From: Diprion similis
Lineage: Eukaryota > Arthropoda > Insecta > Hymenoptera > Diprionidae
Reading direction: 5' to 3'
NCBI RefSeq assembly: GCF_021155765.1
Contig: NC_060112.1
Location: 16,492,001-16,556,000 of the forward strand
Length of the DNA stretch: 64,000 nt
A program made the position numbers and the translations under genes. The stretch's first letter is position 1; each line of letters begins with the position of its first letter. The notes under the pieces were generated by a model, which did not search any database, was not told the origin of the DNA, and worked only from the letters and a program-made list of their open reading frames with translations. This document shows positions 38,283-47,838 of this stretch, piece by piece.

Positions 38283-38383
38283 ATGACAACGGAGAAAAAA
38301 GGTCCTCCGTCACCGAAGTCAATATTTGAGGTGGATCCTATCTCCTACCGCGGGTCTACTTCTCTCTACACGTGCGAATGTGG
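38283..38383 (+). CDS. Candidate first coding exon of an unidentified gene
   Basis: The first ATG after an in-frame stop has good context (GAGAAAATGA) and opens 33 codons (MTTEKKGPPSPKSIFEVDPI, then SYRGSTSLYTCEC). They end in phase 2 at a consensus donor (TGTGG followed by GTAAGTAC). The composition is protein-like. A different overlapping frame (38123-38329) is also open but has no signal, domain or splice support. If real, the downstream exon lies to the right, possibly beyond the transposon. No orthologue recognised. Confidence 0.35.
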
Positions 38384-39415
38384 GTAAGTACTGTGGCATC
38401 CATATACTACGTACACATGTGCGAAATCGCATGGCACAGAACCGTGCGGCAGAGCCGTAAAACCGCGGAAGCTGAAAGCGCAAACTGCACCATCTCCGTG
38501 AGTTATCGGACCGGTATTGAATTTTTCTAACATTATATACACGCGTTACACGTGTTTACCGAAAGAATTCTGAATTCTCTTGCAACCGCGTGCGTTTACG
38601 AAGAATGAAACTCTGGTCGTGTCTTGGATCGTAAAAAGGGATCATAAATTCTCGAGGATTGGTACGTGCAGCTTCATTTATTAATCTATGGCCATTGGTT
38701 TGATCTAATAAAAAAAAGTTTACATCTCATATTGTAGGAGTTATTTATACGAGTTTTCATCTGCATCGACGCTTATGTACGGAATCAATAAACATCTCGG
38801 ATTTCGTTGGTTTTAAATCCCGTCCTTTGCCAGATTCAATTGATCATCATTTACGGAAATGAATAATATACCAAACATCGTTTATACAATCGGGCAAATT
38901 CTTCCGATTGTCCGAAAAATAAATCAACAGACTTTATACCGTTTTACCTTCGCACCAAGTTTTCAAAAGCAAGTTCACAGCTAGACGATGATATAAATAA
39001 GTATAAAAAACTGCAAATAGCGTATTGTATTAAATACCCAGGCACTCCGAAAATCGGTAAGTAGACTTAATGGCCGGACAACGAAACGGCATTACCGTAA
39101 TTGGATGACTGAACTGAGCATTGCATGTGCATCACCTTATCCACTGCACGTACAAACTCGAGCTTGCGTGTGTACGTCGAAACGCTATAGGTAAGCTGAT
39201 CGAGGGCAATATGGTTTATGCACTCCCTCGGGAATCCATGCTATGCATTATGCACTGTATGCACCACATCCCGGATCGCAGAAGTTAGGTATACATATAT
39301 ACCTGTGAAATGTAAGCGATTCGCTGATATACATGCGAATATTTACGAGATGTTATGAATAGATACATACGTACCTGTTATGGAGATCTCAACTTATTCC
39401 GTATTTTATTGAGAG

Positions 39416-39423
39416 TATAAAAG
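39416..39423 (+). promoter_or_regulatory. TATA box upstream of the 39.5-kb short ORF
   Basis: TATAAAAG, 74 bp before the ATG at 39490. Motif and spacing evidence only. Confidence 0.4.
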
Positions 39424-39489
39424 AGAATCGGAGGTACGCACGAGTGACAAGAGCAAGTCAAGCCGTAGTCAAACCAACGAATAGCGACG

Positions 39490-39702
39490 ATGAAGCTAGG
39501 AATACACAATTATTTATATTCTTCCATACTGCTGTATTTGAAATTGCTGCGTAATTATACGGTGTGTATATTTTCGGAAGCGGAAATAACTACATCTGGA
39601 GGGAGCATTAATTCTGTTATAATTTATAACGGAATCTACCCTTTGCAAATCGTTCATCCGGATAAGCAATTAATTTCGAAGACAAATTTCGAAACTGGCT
39701 GA
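39490..39702 (+). CDS. Short ORF (70 aa) with its own TATA box and poly(A) signal, unknown
   Basis: ATG-initiated 70-aa frame with an N-terminal hydrophobic run (YLYSSILLYLKLL) that could be a signal peptide or anchor, followed by an unremarkable polar part. No domain was recognised. TATAAAAG (39416-39423) lies 74 bp upstream and AATAAA (39785-39790) 83 bp downstream, so a compact transcript is plausible. The layout (TATAAAAG, a purine-rich leader of about 50 nt, then ATG) resembles that of the Gly/Tyr-rich peptide gene at 31.8 kb. It could instead be the first exon of a longer gene, or chance. Confidence 0.4.
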   Translation: MKLGIHNYLYSSILLYLKLLRNYTVCIFSEAEITTSGGSINSVIIYNGIYPLQIVHPDKQLISKTNFETG

Positions 39703-39784
39703 CTGTTGCGCGAGCCGCGTTATTTGGGGTTCATTTTCCGTCGCTCCTTATGCAATCCTGTCCACCGACAAAAAATTTCACATG

Positions 39785-39790
39785 AATAAA
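39785..39790 (+). terminator. Poly(A) signal after the 39.5-kb short ORF
   Basis: AATAAA, 83 bp past the TGA. The motif is common by chance in AT-rich DNA, but its position suits a compact transcript. Confidence 0.3.
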
Positions 39791-40561
39791 TTATTTTACT
39801 TACGAAAAAAAAATATTACAGTCTTTTCTATTAGAAACTTTCTAATCACACTCCGCAAAATTCTATTGCAATTACGAAATCGGATCTACGCAGTTACAGA
39901 ATGAATTTCGAAGCATTGCAAAAAGAGTTTTTCGTTATTGTTATCGAAAAAGAAAAAAAAAAAACAGAAAAAATAAATAAAAACAACGACGAAAGAATTT
40001 GCCGTTGATAATGGTGTAAGGCTCATTCTTAAGTGCGAGATGTCAAATAATCGGTGAAGGCGACCACAAATATTTGCCAAGATAAAAAGTCTAAAGAATT
40101 TTCTTCTGGTATATTTATACCGAAACGTTTAATGTTATAACTCATAAGCAATTGAATATCACTTATACCTGACGCAACGGTAATCGATAGATATGTACTG
40201 CAACCGTCGAGATGCCCGAAACAGATCTCTCCCGACTGTTCCTTATAGATATGAGAATACATAATCAGTAGTACAACTATATCACGCACAGAGTTTTGCT
40301 GATAACCAGTGCGATTATAACCACTTGCACGATTAGCCACTGCTCAAAGCGTACCGATTGCCCTACTTGCGACGACCCATTGTCAAGCTGCTAGAGTGAG
40401 GAAGAAACTAAGAAAGTAAGAGTGAAATGGTGAAGGAGCGACTTCAGGAGGGAGGGAGCAGCATTCAAGTCGGCTGAAGCTCTAGTTCTCTGATTCGCCG
40501 ATAGAGGGATTTCAGAGAGCAGCATCCGCCCGCTAGTGCCAGATTCTTCGTGCAGTTAGTA

Positions 40562-40605
40562 TACCGGGACCATCTCTAGAAACTATACAGCAACTGCGCA
40601 TGCGC
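40562..40605 (+). repeat. Left terminal inverted repeat of the 5.6-kb element
   Basis: 44 bp, matching the reverse complement of 46155-46198 except at positions 6 and 25. Preceded by TA at 40560-40561. The inner end contains the perfect palindrome GCGCATGCGC. Confidence 0.9.
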
Positions 40606-40854
40606 GAGTTTAAATCCGCCGTCCGTGCAGTCTGGCCACCCCGAATTTCAGCTGTCAACCTTTGTTTTTGTCGGCCATGTAGTTCATACGCTATTTTGAG
40701 GTTAGAGTGTCAAATAATCGAGGTAGTGACTCGCAAAGGCTTGGGAAGTATTTGTCATTGCGCCAGAAAGTTGATTCTTGAAAGAACGGTCGGAATTTAA
40801 TGCTAATGCTCTTTTACAATTCGTCTTAATCGAGTGAAACAAGAAATCTGTTTA

Positions 40855-40890
40855 AATGTTTGGTGCTTGGAAGAAACAAAGCAGGTAAGT
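40855..40890 (+). other. Candidate leader/first exon near the left TIR
   Basis: An ATG opens MFGAWKKQS and runs into a strong donor (AGCAG followed by GTAAGTAG). Joined to the next good acceptors (40963, or 42583 before AAGGTGGCGACG) it gives only short peptides that soon hit a stop. I read it as a possible spliced 5' leader of the transposase transcript, not as a protein gene. Confidence 0.25.
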
Positions 40891-43500
40891 AGGGACAATT
40901 TATTCAATCATTTTCATTACTTCATACATTAAGAATAAAAATGACATTTTTTTCTATCAACAGACAATGCAGTAAGAATAATTGCATCTCTGCTATTCGC
41001 TGATATCTGCTCCCCCTATTCAATTCATGACACATGCAAACATTATCACTTCTTTTGTTGGTTGTTGGAAGAAGTTGTGGGTCTTACAGTTTCTTTTAAT
41101 TTCATATCGCGTGCAACATATCTTTTAATCAACTTTGTCACTCTCTGGTAATTTCAGAAGGTAACATTAGATTTGATGATTCTTGATTGTTCAAGAAATT
41201 GGAATATCTTACCGTTAATAACACAACTGTGAATCTCTTTTTCTAGAATTTAGTTCAACAAAATTGTTGTTACGACTACAGAAAATTACCCAATAATTAT
41301 TCGAGTTCATTTTGTGAATTTTCAGCAATGTTCGATTAAATAAATGAAAGGAACCTAATACTAAAATCAAAATATTTCATTTACTGGAATAATTTCTGAA
41401 TTTCATGTTGGTGCAGTTCGAAACAAAGAAAATCTATTCCGAAGAGTAAAACTGAGGAACATTCTGTGACCCAATTTGAAAATAGACATTTTCAAAATGT
41501 ACCTCAGTATCACAATTACCTTTCAGGATAACCATGTTTTAAAGAAATGTTCAGATCAATAATATGAAGATATTAACTTATCAAATTCAAGATTCTAGCC
41601 CTTGTTCCTTTGAAACAAATGAATACCTAATTTTGAACGAAGTTCATGAAAACATTTTCTCAAATAATCTCCTACTTGCTGTTATTTAAGAACAATAGAC
41701 TCAAACCTAAATCCAATAAAGTATCTTCTTCATAGTGCTCGGAACATCATCCGGTAACATGAATATGCGGAAGGAATTCCTATGTCGCTGAAACCGTTAT
41801 AAAATTCCTTGTTTTCAACTTGTGCCACTAGATAACTTTTGCGTTGCGAGTTCCATTTCCAATCTCAGGATGAGATTTTTTTGTTTCGGACAGTGTTAAT
41901 ATGGGATGCAGAAGTAATTGTAATAAATGTAGATTCACAAACTTTCAGTCTAAGTGAAGGACCATGGTAAGAGTGTAAAATTGAATCTGGTTTCAAGCTA
42001 TCGAGAAGTTACCGGATAACTCCCTGATAGAGATTCATAATAAAAAAGTTAGCCAGCAAGTAAATCCTACTGTAGACCAAGTGATCATTTGTAACGTGTA
42101 CTAGTAAGTGAATGCATTCTGTAGACGTTGCTGGAGTTGAACGAGACTGAAGCATGGATGATAGCTGCAACTAGCTAGTCAGATGATACCGTCAATTAAT
42201 ATTGGCTTCAAAGATATTTTCTACTGAAGTTATCCAACATTGTTAGATTGAGATTGGTTCAATTTACCTATCAAAACTCATTCGTAGAATCTGATTCAAG
42301 ACTTGAAACACTATTCATCTGAATTGAATACCAAGAGAGTAAGAAATAAAATATCAAAACTAAAAAGAATAAAATTTGAAAAGAAATGCGAGCTAATAAT
42401 ACCGCTTGGATTACAATGGTGCACGGAATGATTCCTCGGCAAAATTAATTAGTAGCAACTGTTGAAAAACAAACTTATTACTATTGGCTCGATCAATCTA
42501 AAATGATCGAATATTTAGAAATCATGATCTGTGGCGTGTCGTGCTCTTTAGTTTTGTCTCAACTGATGTTCAGAAGGTGGCGACGACCTGAAGAAATTCC
42601 CTTGGGTATCTGTTGCCTGATGAAACAACGGAACAATCAGGGTCGATGGTTGGAATGGTGGCACCAATCGAGAAATCAGGGTCCTTGCCATCAACGTTTG
42701 GACCATTAGGTAAGGTATGATTTTCCTCCCATTAACCACACTTGAAACTTTGAGCCTACCAAAAAAGACGAATTTTATCATTAAATACACGTGAAAATAT
42801 TGTCATATGCAAAGATCACAGAATCAGAAATTTACTTACACGCTTCGATGCCTGACAACTTTAGTCCCACTTCGATGATGGATTGTTTCCTATCTGAAAA
42901 TATTAGAAGGTATCATGATCAGTTAGGAGCTTCTAATATTTTTGGACACAACTGATTTGTAAAAAATTGCATGAAAAATGAACGTTATTGTAACTCATTG
43001 CCATGTGACATCAACTGACTCCACGTTCGAAAATTACAATCACGAGTTACCGATCGTTGGATATCGTTTCAGGTGATGCGTTTGTAAGTTCCATTTATTG
43101 ACTTTGAATTGTTAATTTTTCTTATAGTCCATATTTTCCCGAAATCAACAAAATTCATCGAATCGCGAATGTCACATCATGCTCGCGAGGTTATCAAAAT
43201 TTGTTTATCCGAACCGCTGAACACGCGGTAATTAAACGTCGCCGTTCTCATCGCGGAACCATTTCCATGTTTTCCCACGTAATGATAAGGAAGGATATCG
43301 ATTTCTTAAACTGAAAGTCAGAAACAGATCACCACGTGGTATTTAGCCAGACAATAGTACGTATCATAATTCTGTGCATACTGAAAAACACCCGCGAGGG
43401 CGCGAAAATCACGCAGCTACCACAATCTGATTGGATGAGACCAACGTCGCGACCGATATCAGCCAATCAAATCATCTATCTGTAAAGTTTCCCAACTTCT
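40891..43500. other. AT-rich interior of the transposon, no secure coding
   Basis: Intron-like AT-rich DNA with many weak acceptor-like sites. It holds a 13-bp perfect inverted repeat with a 20-bp loop (42897-42909 and 42930-42942), an exon-like segment on the - strand at 42840-42893 flanked by strong splice motifs, and another on the + strand at 42584-42713. Both strands of these pieces are open, so none is called as a gene. Confidence 0.5.
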
Positions 43501-43511
43501 CCACCCGCGAA

Positions 43512-43517
43512 TATAAA
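43512..43517 (+). promoter_or_regulatory. TATA box upstream of the transposase
   Basis: TATAAA, 112 bp before the transposase ATG, with CCAAT motifs about 50-90 bp further upstream. A strong acceptor-like sequence (TTTTTTACAG, ending 43616) sits just before the ATG, so the coding exon might instead be spliced to leader exons nearer the left TIR. Confidence 0.35.
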
Positions 43518-43623
43518 CTCTCCCGCGCGCGTAAACTGGCCACTTTGCAAAAAGATTGCACGTGGTGAACCTCGTGTTTGATAAGTATCGTAATCCTTTT
43601 GTGAAGTTTTTTACAGGTTGAAA

Positions 43624-44843
43624 ATGCCTAATTACAAGTTTTCTGTTCAAGAAAAAGTGGAGCTGGTGAAGCATCACCATCAAGGACTGACGTACCGGGA
43701 AAATAGAGATCATTTCGCGGCTGCCCACCCGGATCGACCGATACCGTCCATCGCGACAATCAGGAACATGGTCCTGAAGTTTGAGCAAACTGGGAGTGTC
43801 GACGAGAGGACGAAGAAAGTGGTCCAGCCAAACCGGCAACTAAGTTGGGATACCAAGCTGGACATCTGCTTGACCATCGAAGAGGATCCCTTCAAGCCAA
43901 CCAGCCATGTTGCACAGGAGCTTGAGATTTCCAAGGCGTCGGTCAGAAGAGTGCTGCGTGAAGCTAAGTACAAATCGTACAAGTTTCAAGTACATCACGA
44001 ACTCTTGGTTGGTGATGGCGATAATCGTCTTCGCTTCAGCCAAGAGATGATGGAACGTCTGAATGCAGATGAGGGCTTGTTGAGTCGCATTTGTTTCTCC
44101 GATGAAAGTACGGTGATACTTCTCGGAAAACCCAACAGGCAGAACACCAGAGCCTGGTGCCGAAGCAACCCTCGTCTGTTCATTCAGGCCGGCACGCAGT
44201 ACCCGTTGAAGCTCAACGTCTGGCTCGGCGCCATTGGTAATCGGCTGATCGGGCCATTTTTCATCGATGGGAACCTCAACGGTGAAAAGTATCTTCGGTT
44301 ACTTAGGGACCACATCGTACCAGCTCTTAGGCTGATTGAAGAAATCGTGAGTGTACCTTATCGTGTGAGGGGGGCCTTTTTATTAGCAGACTCCCTGTGA
44401 TTTTGAAATAAATACTTGTTATGCTTACTAAAAGTAACGTGTCTTTTTCTGTATTTTAGGGCGAACCTGTTTGGTTTCAGCAGGATGGAGCCCCGGCTCA
44501 CTTTACACGAGCCGTCCGGGATTACCTCGACCAAGAGTTCCCTGGACGTTGGATCGGTAGAGGAAGCCCGGAGGTGGAATGGCCAGCTCGTTCCCCTGAT
44601 CTCGCCCCTCTGGACTATGGCTTGTGGGGCCATTTGAAAAATGTTCTCTATGCACAAGGTAGAATTGAAGGCCTTGCAGCACTGCAAGCCAGAATTTTGG
44701 ACATTCTGCAGAACCTGTCGCCAGATGTTATATCGAACACAACAAATGCATTTTACGATCGGCTCGGTTACTGCGCTGCAGCTGCTGGAGGGCATTTTGA
44801 GCATTTATTGAAAGGGAACCAGTGGCCAGATGATCATGGGTGA
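43624..44843 (+). CDS. Tc1/mariner-superfamily transposase, two exons, apparently intact
   Basis: Exons 43624-44346 and 44460-44843 join in phase 0 across a 113-bp intron (GTGAGT...TTTTAG), giving 368 aa. Residues about 1-66 form a helix-turn-helix of the kind found in insect DUF4817-type transposases (VQEKVELVKHHHQG...PSIATIRNMVLKFEQTGSV), and a second DNA-binding region follows (about 72-115). The DDE_3 catalytic core has D160 (CFSDES), D250 (WFQQDGAPAH) and D293 (RSPDLAPLDYG), with 42 residues between the last two by my count, versus 34 in classical mariner and Tc1. WIGRGSPEVEWPARSPDL is typical of this arthropod lineage. The enzyme would cut and paste the flanking TIR element at TA. No stops or frameshifts. 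The intron falls between the first and second catalytic Asp; reading through it ends at 44400, before D250, so splicing is needed for activity. Confidence 0.92.
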
Positions 44844-44850
44844 TCAGTAG

Positions 44851-45297
44851 GGAAGTTGAGATTGGTCTCCTTGAGTTGTAGGACGATTGTCCGGTAAGTT
44901 ATCGTTTTGTTTACTTTTTCCTTCAATAATACGAGTTAGACTGTAAAATTGACTGCTGTTCTTTTTCTGTTTTTGGATGTCTGGTCAACCCTTCTTTGTT
45001 AACTGAACATCGACTGTGGTACATTGGAGTTGCGTAAACTTTGTCAACTATTCAACGGAGTCAGCGAGGATTTTTTTAGGGTATTGCATCAGGTACGTCT
45101 ACTGTGACTTGCTACTTTTTGTACTCCTAAGCTTTGTGTTCAAGATACCCAATTTTTTTTTATTTCTCGTTACTGATTTTATTTATTTATTTCATGTTTA
45201 TCGGTACGGATTACTGGCTTCGGGACCACTGCACTGTAACAAATCTACTCCGGAGGCACCTTCTACTGAGATTCAACGATCCATTTATTTTTATCAC
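44851..45297 (+). repeat. 447-bp tandem repeat, unit 1 (transposon 3' region)
   Basis: Starts 8 bp after the transposase stop. Matches the next unit across its length, for example GATTGGTCTCCTTGAG, TTTGTCAACTATTCAACGGA and AATCTACTCCGGAG, all offset by about 447 bp. The copies have diverged by point changes and small indels. Confidence 0.85.
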
Positions 45298-45750
45298 GGA
45301 AGTGAAGATTGGTCTCCTTGAGCTATGGGATGATTGTCCTGTACGTTATTGCGTTGTTTCCTAATTTTTCTTTAGTAACATGAGTTACACTGTGAAATTA
45401 ACTGTTGTCCTTTTTATCTTTTCGTACTTGGATGTCTGGTGAACTCTTCTTTGTTAACGGAACATCGACTGTTGTACAATGGACTTGCATAAACTTTGTC
45501 AACTATTCAACGGAGTCTTTGAGGGTTTTTGAGGGTATTAGGACATTTGTCAAGTACGTTTGCTGTGATCGCTAACTTTTTGTGCTCCTAAACTTTGTGT
45601 TTACAATCAATAATTAATTTTTATTCCTTGTTACTGATTTAATTACTCATTTCATGTTCATCGGCACTGATAACTGGTTTCTGGAGTACTGCACTGTAAG
45701 AAATCTACTCCGGAGCTACCTTCTACTGGGTTTCAACAATGTACTTATTA
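45298..45750 (+). repeat. 447-bp tandem repeat, unit 2
   Basis: Second copy, directly abutting unit 1 and ending just before the AATAAA at 45764. The right edge is approximate. Neither copy has a convincing ORF, so this is most likely a duplicated piece of the transposase 3' UTR. Confidence 0.82.
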
Positions 45751-45763
45751 TTAATTTTATGTG

Positions 45764-45769
45764 AATAAA
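45764..45769 (+). terminator. Poly(A) signal for the transposase transcript
   Basis: AATAAA (in GTGAATAAAGAAT) follows the tandem repeats, 921 bp after the transposase stop and inside the right TIR. It would give a transcript that ends before the antisense exon at 45804-46022. Confidence 0.5.
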
Positions 45770-45803
45770 GAATCTTTTTGAGATAAACAATATTTTCACT
45801 TAC

Positions 45804-46022
45804 CTGCCTCAGTTTGTCTAGACTCCCACTCGTTGATGACGTTTCACATTTTATTTCAGATTTCTTCAATAAATAACTAACCCAATTTCTGCAGCTTTTG
45901 ATATTTGTTTCTCCATTCGAGCCTTTATTATGTCGATTGAATATCTTCGAATATCGACGACGGTATTGTTGAATGACACTATTCTTAGACAATTCTCGCG
46001 AAATAGGAATAAATATTAACAT
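45804..46022 (-). CDS. Antisense exon at the transposon right end, HTH-like (partial)
   Basis: On the - strand, an ATG at 46022 opens a 73-codon frame that ends exactly at a consensus donor (CTGAGGCAG followed by GTAAGTG). The peptide (SVIQQYRRRYSKIFNR... NIKSCRNWVSYLLKKSEIK) resembles in spacing and residue types the helix-turn-helix of insect Tc1/mariner-like transposases (a QRKFRRHF helix, then an IKxWVxxF helix). It is not the same sequence as the + strand transposase N-terminus. It starts about 130 bp inside the right TIR and reads inward. It could be the first exon of a second element-encoded gene, or a remnant of an unrelated transposase. Further exons were not securely identified. Confidence 0.45.
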
Positions 46023-46154
46023 AACCTCAATCCGCTACTTTAGGCGCGAGAGATTCACAGCCTTGTCATATTTTTTGTATGTTGGTCCCCTTGGTTTGCT
46101 GACGAAAATTACGCCGCGGGGCAATTTCGCTGACCAATGAGATTGAATTATTTG

Positions 46155-46198
46155 GCGCATGCGCAGTTGCTGTTTAGTTTCTAGAGATGGTCTCGGTA
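46155..46198 (-). repeat. Right terminal inverted repeat of the 5.6-kb element
   Basis: 44 bp, inverted copy of 40562-40605 with two mismatches. Followed by TA at 46199-46200. Confidence 0.9.
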
Positions 46199-46226
46199 TA
46201 GCCTAAAAGTTAAGCACAGTTTTGCG

Positions 46227-46606
46227 AGTAACCCGATGCTACCCGGGAAGTGACCGTGACGATGCCTCGTTTCCCAGGCTTCGGCTCATCGGCGCCTCAT
46301 ACACGAAAGGTTCTGGTTGGTTGGTTTGCCACCCTTTCGCAGGCAGCAACGTCAACGCACGTTCAAGTACCCGAGAGATCACTCCGAAAGTTTTTTAGAG
46401 TTTGGCCTGCAAAAGCAAGTATAGTAACGTTAAGCTCAGCAAGGAATAAACACCAAGCACGATTGGGACTGTTGTCCTTGCACTCGCATCTACTACATTC
46501 GCTTCGCATTGCCCCTAGACAATGGCTTGGGTACACGACAGGCGTCGCAGCACATTCGACACGTCGTTCGTCGTCTGAAAATACCGTGGTAGCAACTTCG
46601 GTTACT
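46227..46606. mobile_element. MITE-like element, copy 1 (380 bp)
   Basis: The left end AGTAACCCGATGCTACCCGG and the right end, read in reverse (AGTAACCGAAGTTGCTACCA), form imperfect inverted repeats of about 20 bp. The same two ends occur at 47536-47838. The interior is GC-rich and without a domain; a 175-codon frame overlapping it (46250-46777) starts inside the element and is judged chance. Target duplication unclear; both copies have T-runs to the right. It lies 28 bp beyond the right TIR of the 5.6-kb element. Confidence 0.55.
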
Positions 46607-47331
46607 TTTTGTCACCTGTGCAATTACAATGGTTTCATTTTTATGGGACTCGATTTTTTCGATTTTCGCGTAAATACCCGACGTTTAATTTTTATGCTTT
46701 CAATCGATTTTTACCACTTTGCACGTCTCCACGAAAGATTTATTATGCTAATTTTTTGCAACTCATATTATATATGAATAGAAAACTAAAACCAAAACTG
46801 GCGAGGAATCTTTTCCCGCTGAAACGTCGTATACTCACTTCAAAACAATTCTTTTGTTTGTTTAGATTACTTAAATACTTTTTTTATATCAATGGATGTT
46901 TTTCGTTGCCTGACTAAAATATTCATTTTTTACGAACAAAAATCAAGAATAAAAAATTCACGTCATCGAAACTAATATTTGTTAATTGACCGTATCACAA
47001 TTGATGAAAATTTCACGATGGGCAACGATTTTTTTTTTATTCGATTATTTCCCCGCAACATGGCCTGCTGCTGGCCATGCTCATGCACTTACTTTTACCG
47101 AAACAAGAAAATAAGTCGAGAGAACCGTCAACTTCGAAAATGTCGACGGAGTTGTTATATCGATTTTGCGCCGCACCGCGTGGCACGTAAAACGTGTTGG
47201 TCCTGTTTCCATCTGGCAAAACATCCTTCCTCGGAGCCAAAACACACTTCGGCATTACCACCAGGGTCAGAGGGAGCGAGAGAAATGCAGACGAAGAAGA
47301 AATAGCGAACGAAAGAGACGGCGGCAAGGTT

Positions 47332-47357
47332 AGAGAGAGAGAGAGAGAGAGAGAGAG
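47332..47357 (+). repeat. AG microsatellite
   Basis: Thirteen AG units, followed by an imperfect continuation. Confidence 0.95.
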
Positions 47358-47535
47358 TGAGAGAAAGAGAAGCGAAAAAGGCGGGCCTTGGATTCGCAGT
47401 TGAATTTGACTCCCTCAGCTTCTCGCTGTTAGTTCCTTTAACGGTCGATAGATGGATCGGAAGAACTCAGCTGCTCGCTAGCACCAAATCGGTTGTTCCA
47501 TTTCTATATAATAATCGGCTCTTCAGCACTTTATC

Positions 47536-47838
47536 GTAACCCGATGCTTCCCGGGTAGTGGATTGTGGACGGTACGCTTGGTGATGCTTGGTTGCTGCCC
47601 GACGACAAGCTTGAACTGTACGCGTCACGCTTAGCTGTGCCTGAGGTTTCGGAGAGGTTAATAAGGTTACGGTGGTCCAGGCTACGACTCTAGAATGGTC
47701 CAGGCCCGCGATGGACAAAAGAGAGTAGAGTGTACGAGTAGTAGGGTCACGTAACGCAGAAACCTAAGAGACAAGGGTTGCAGAAGGCGCCACAGAAGGG
47801 ACCACGTACTACACCGCCGTGGAAGCGACTTCGGTTAC
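47536..47838. mobile_element. MITE-like element, copy 2 (303 bp)
   Basis: Begins GTAACCCGATGCTTCCCGGG and ends, in reverse, GTAACCGAAGTCGCTTCCAC: the same imperfect inverted ends as copy 1. The interiors of the two copies differ in length and are only patchily alike. Superfamily unassigned. Confidence 0.55.

Larger units (their letters stand above)
40562..46198 (+). mobile_element. 5.6-kb Tc1/mariner-superfamily DNA transposon with 44-bp TIRs
   Basis: The ends are inverted repeats of 44 bp (40562-40605 and 46155-46198, 42 of 44 identical), beginning TACCGGGACCATCTCTAGAA and finishing in a GCGCATGCGC palindrome. Both ends are flanked by TA (40560-40561 and 46199-46200), the target duplication of the IS630/Tc1/mariner superfamily. 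Inside are an intact + strand transposase gene, two 447-bp tandem repeats, a poly(A) signal, and exon-like segments reading inward from both TIRs. At 5637 bp it is several times longer than typical mariners (about 1.3-2.5 kb); 3 kb of AT-rich, intron-like DNA separates the left TIR from the transposase. Intact coding and near-identical TIRs suggest relatively recent activity. Alternative: the transposase belongs to a smaller element nested inside; I looked for a closer TIR pair and saw none. Confidence 0.85.

Noticed and set aside
45016..45364. + strand frames of 101 and 76 codons downstream of the transposase
   Set aside because: They lie in the 447-bp tandem repeats and are not preserved between the two units.
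46250..46777. 175-codon + strand frame
   Set aside because: Starts inside the MITE-like copy 1 and runs into AT-rich flank; no domain, and its first part is repeat sequence.
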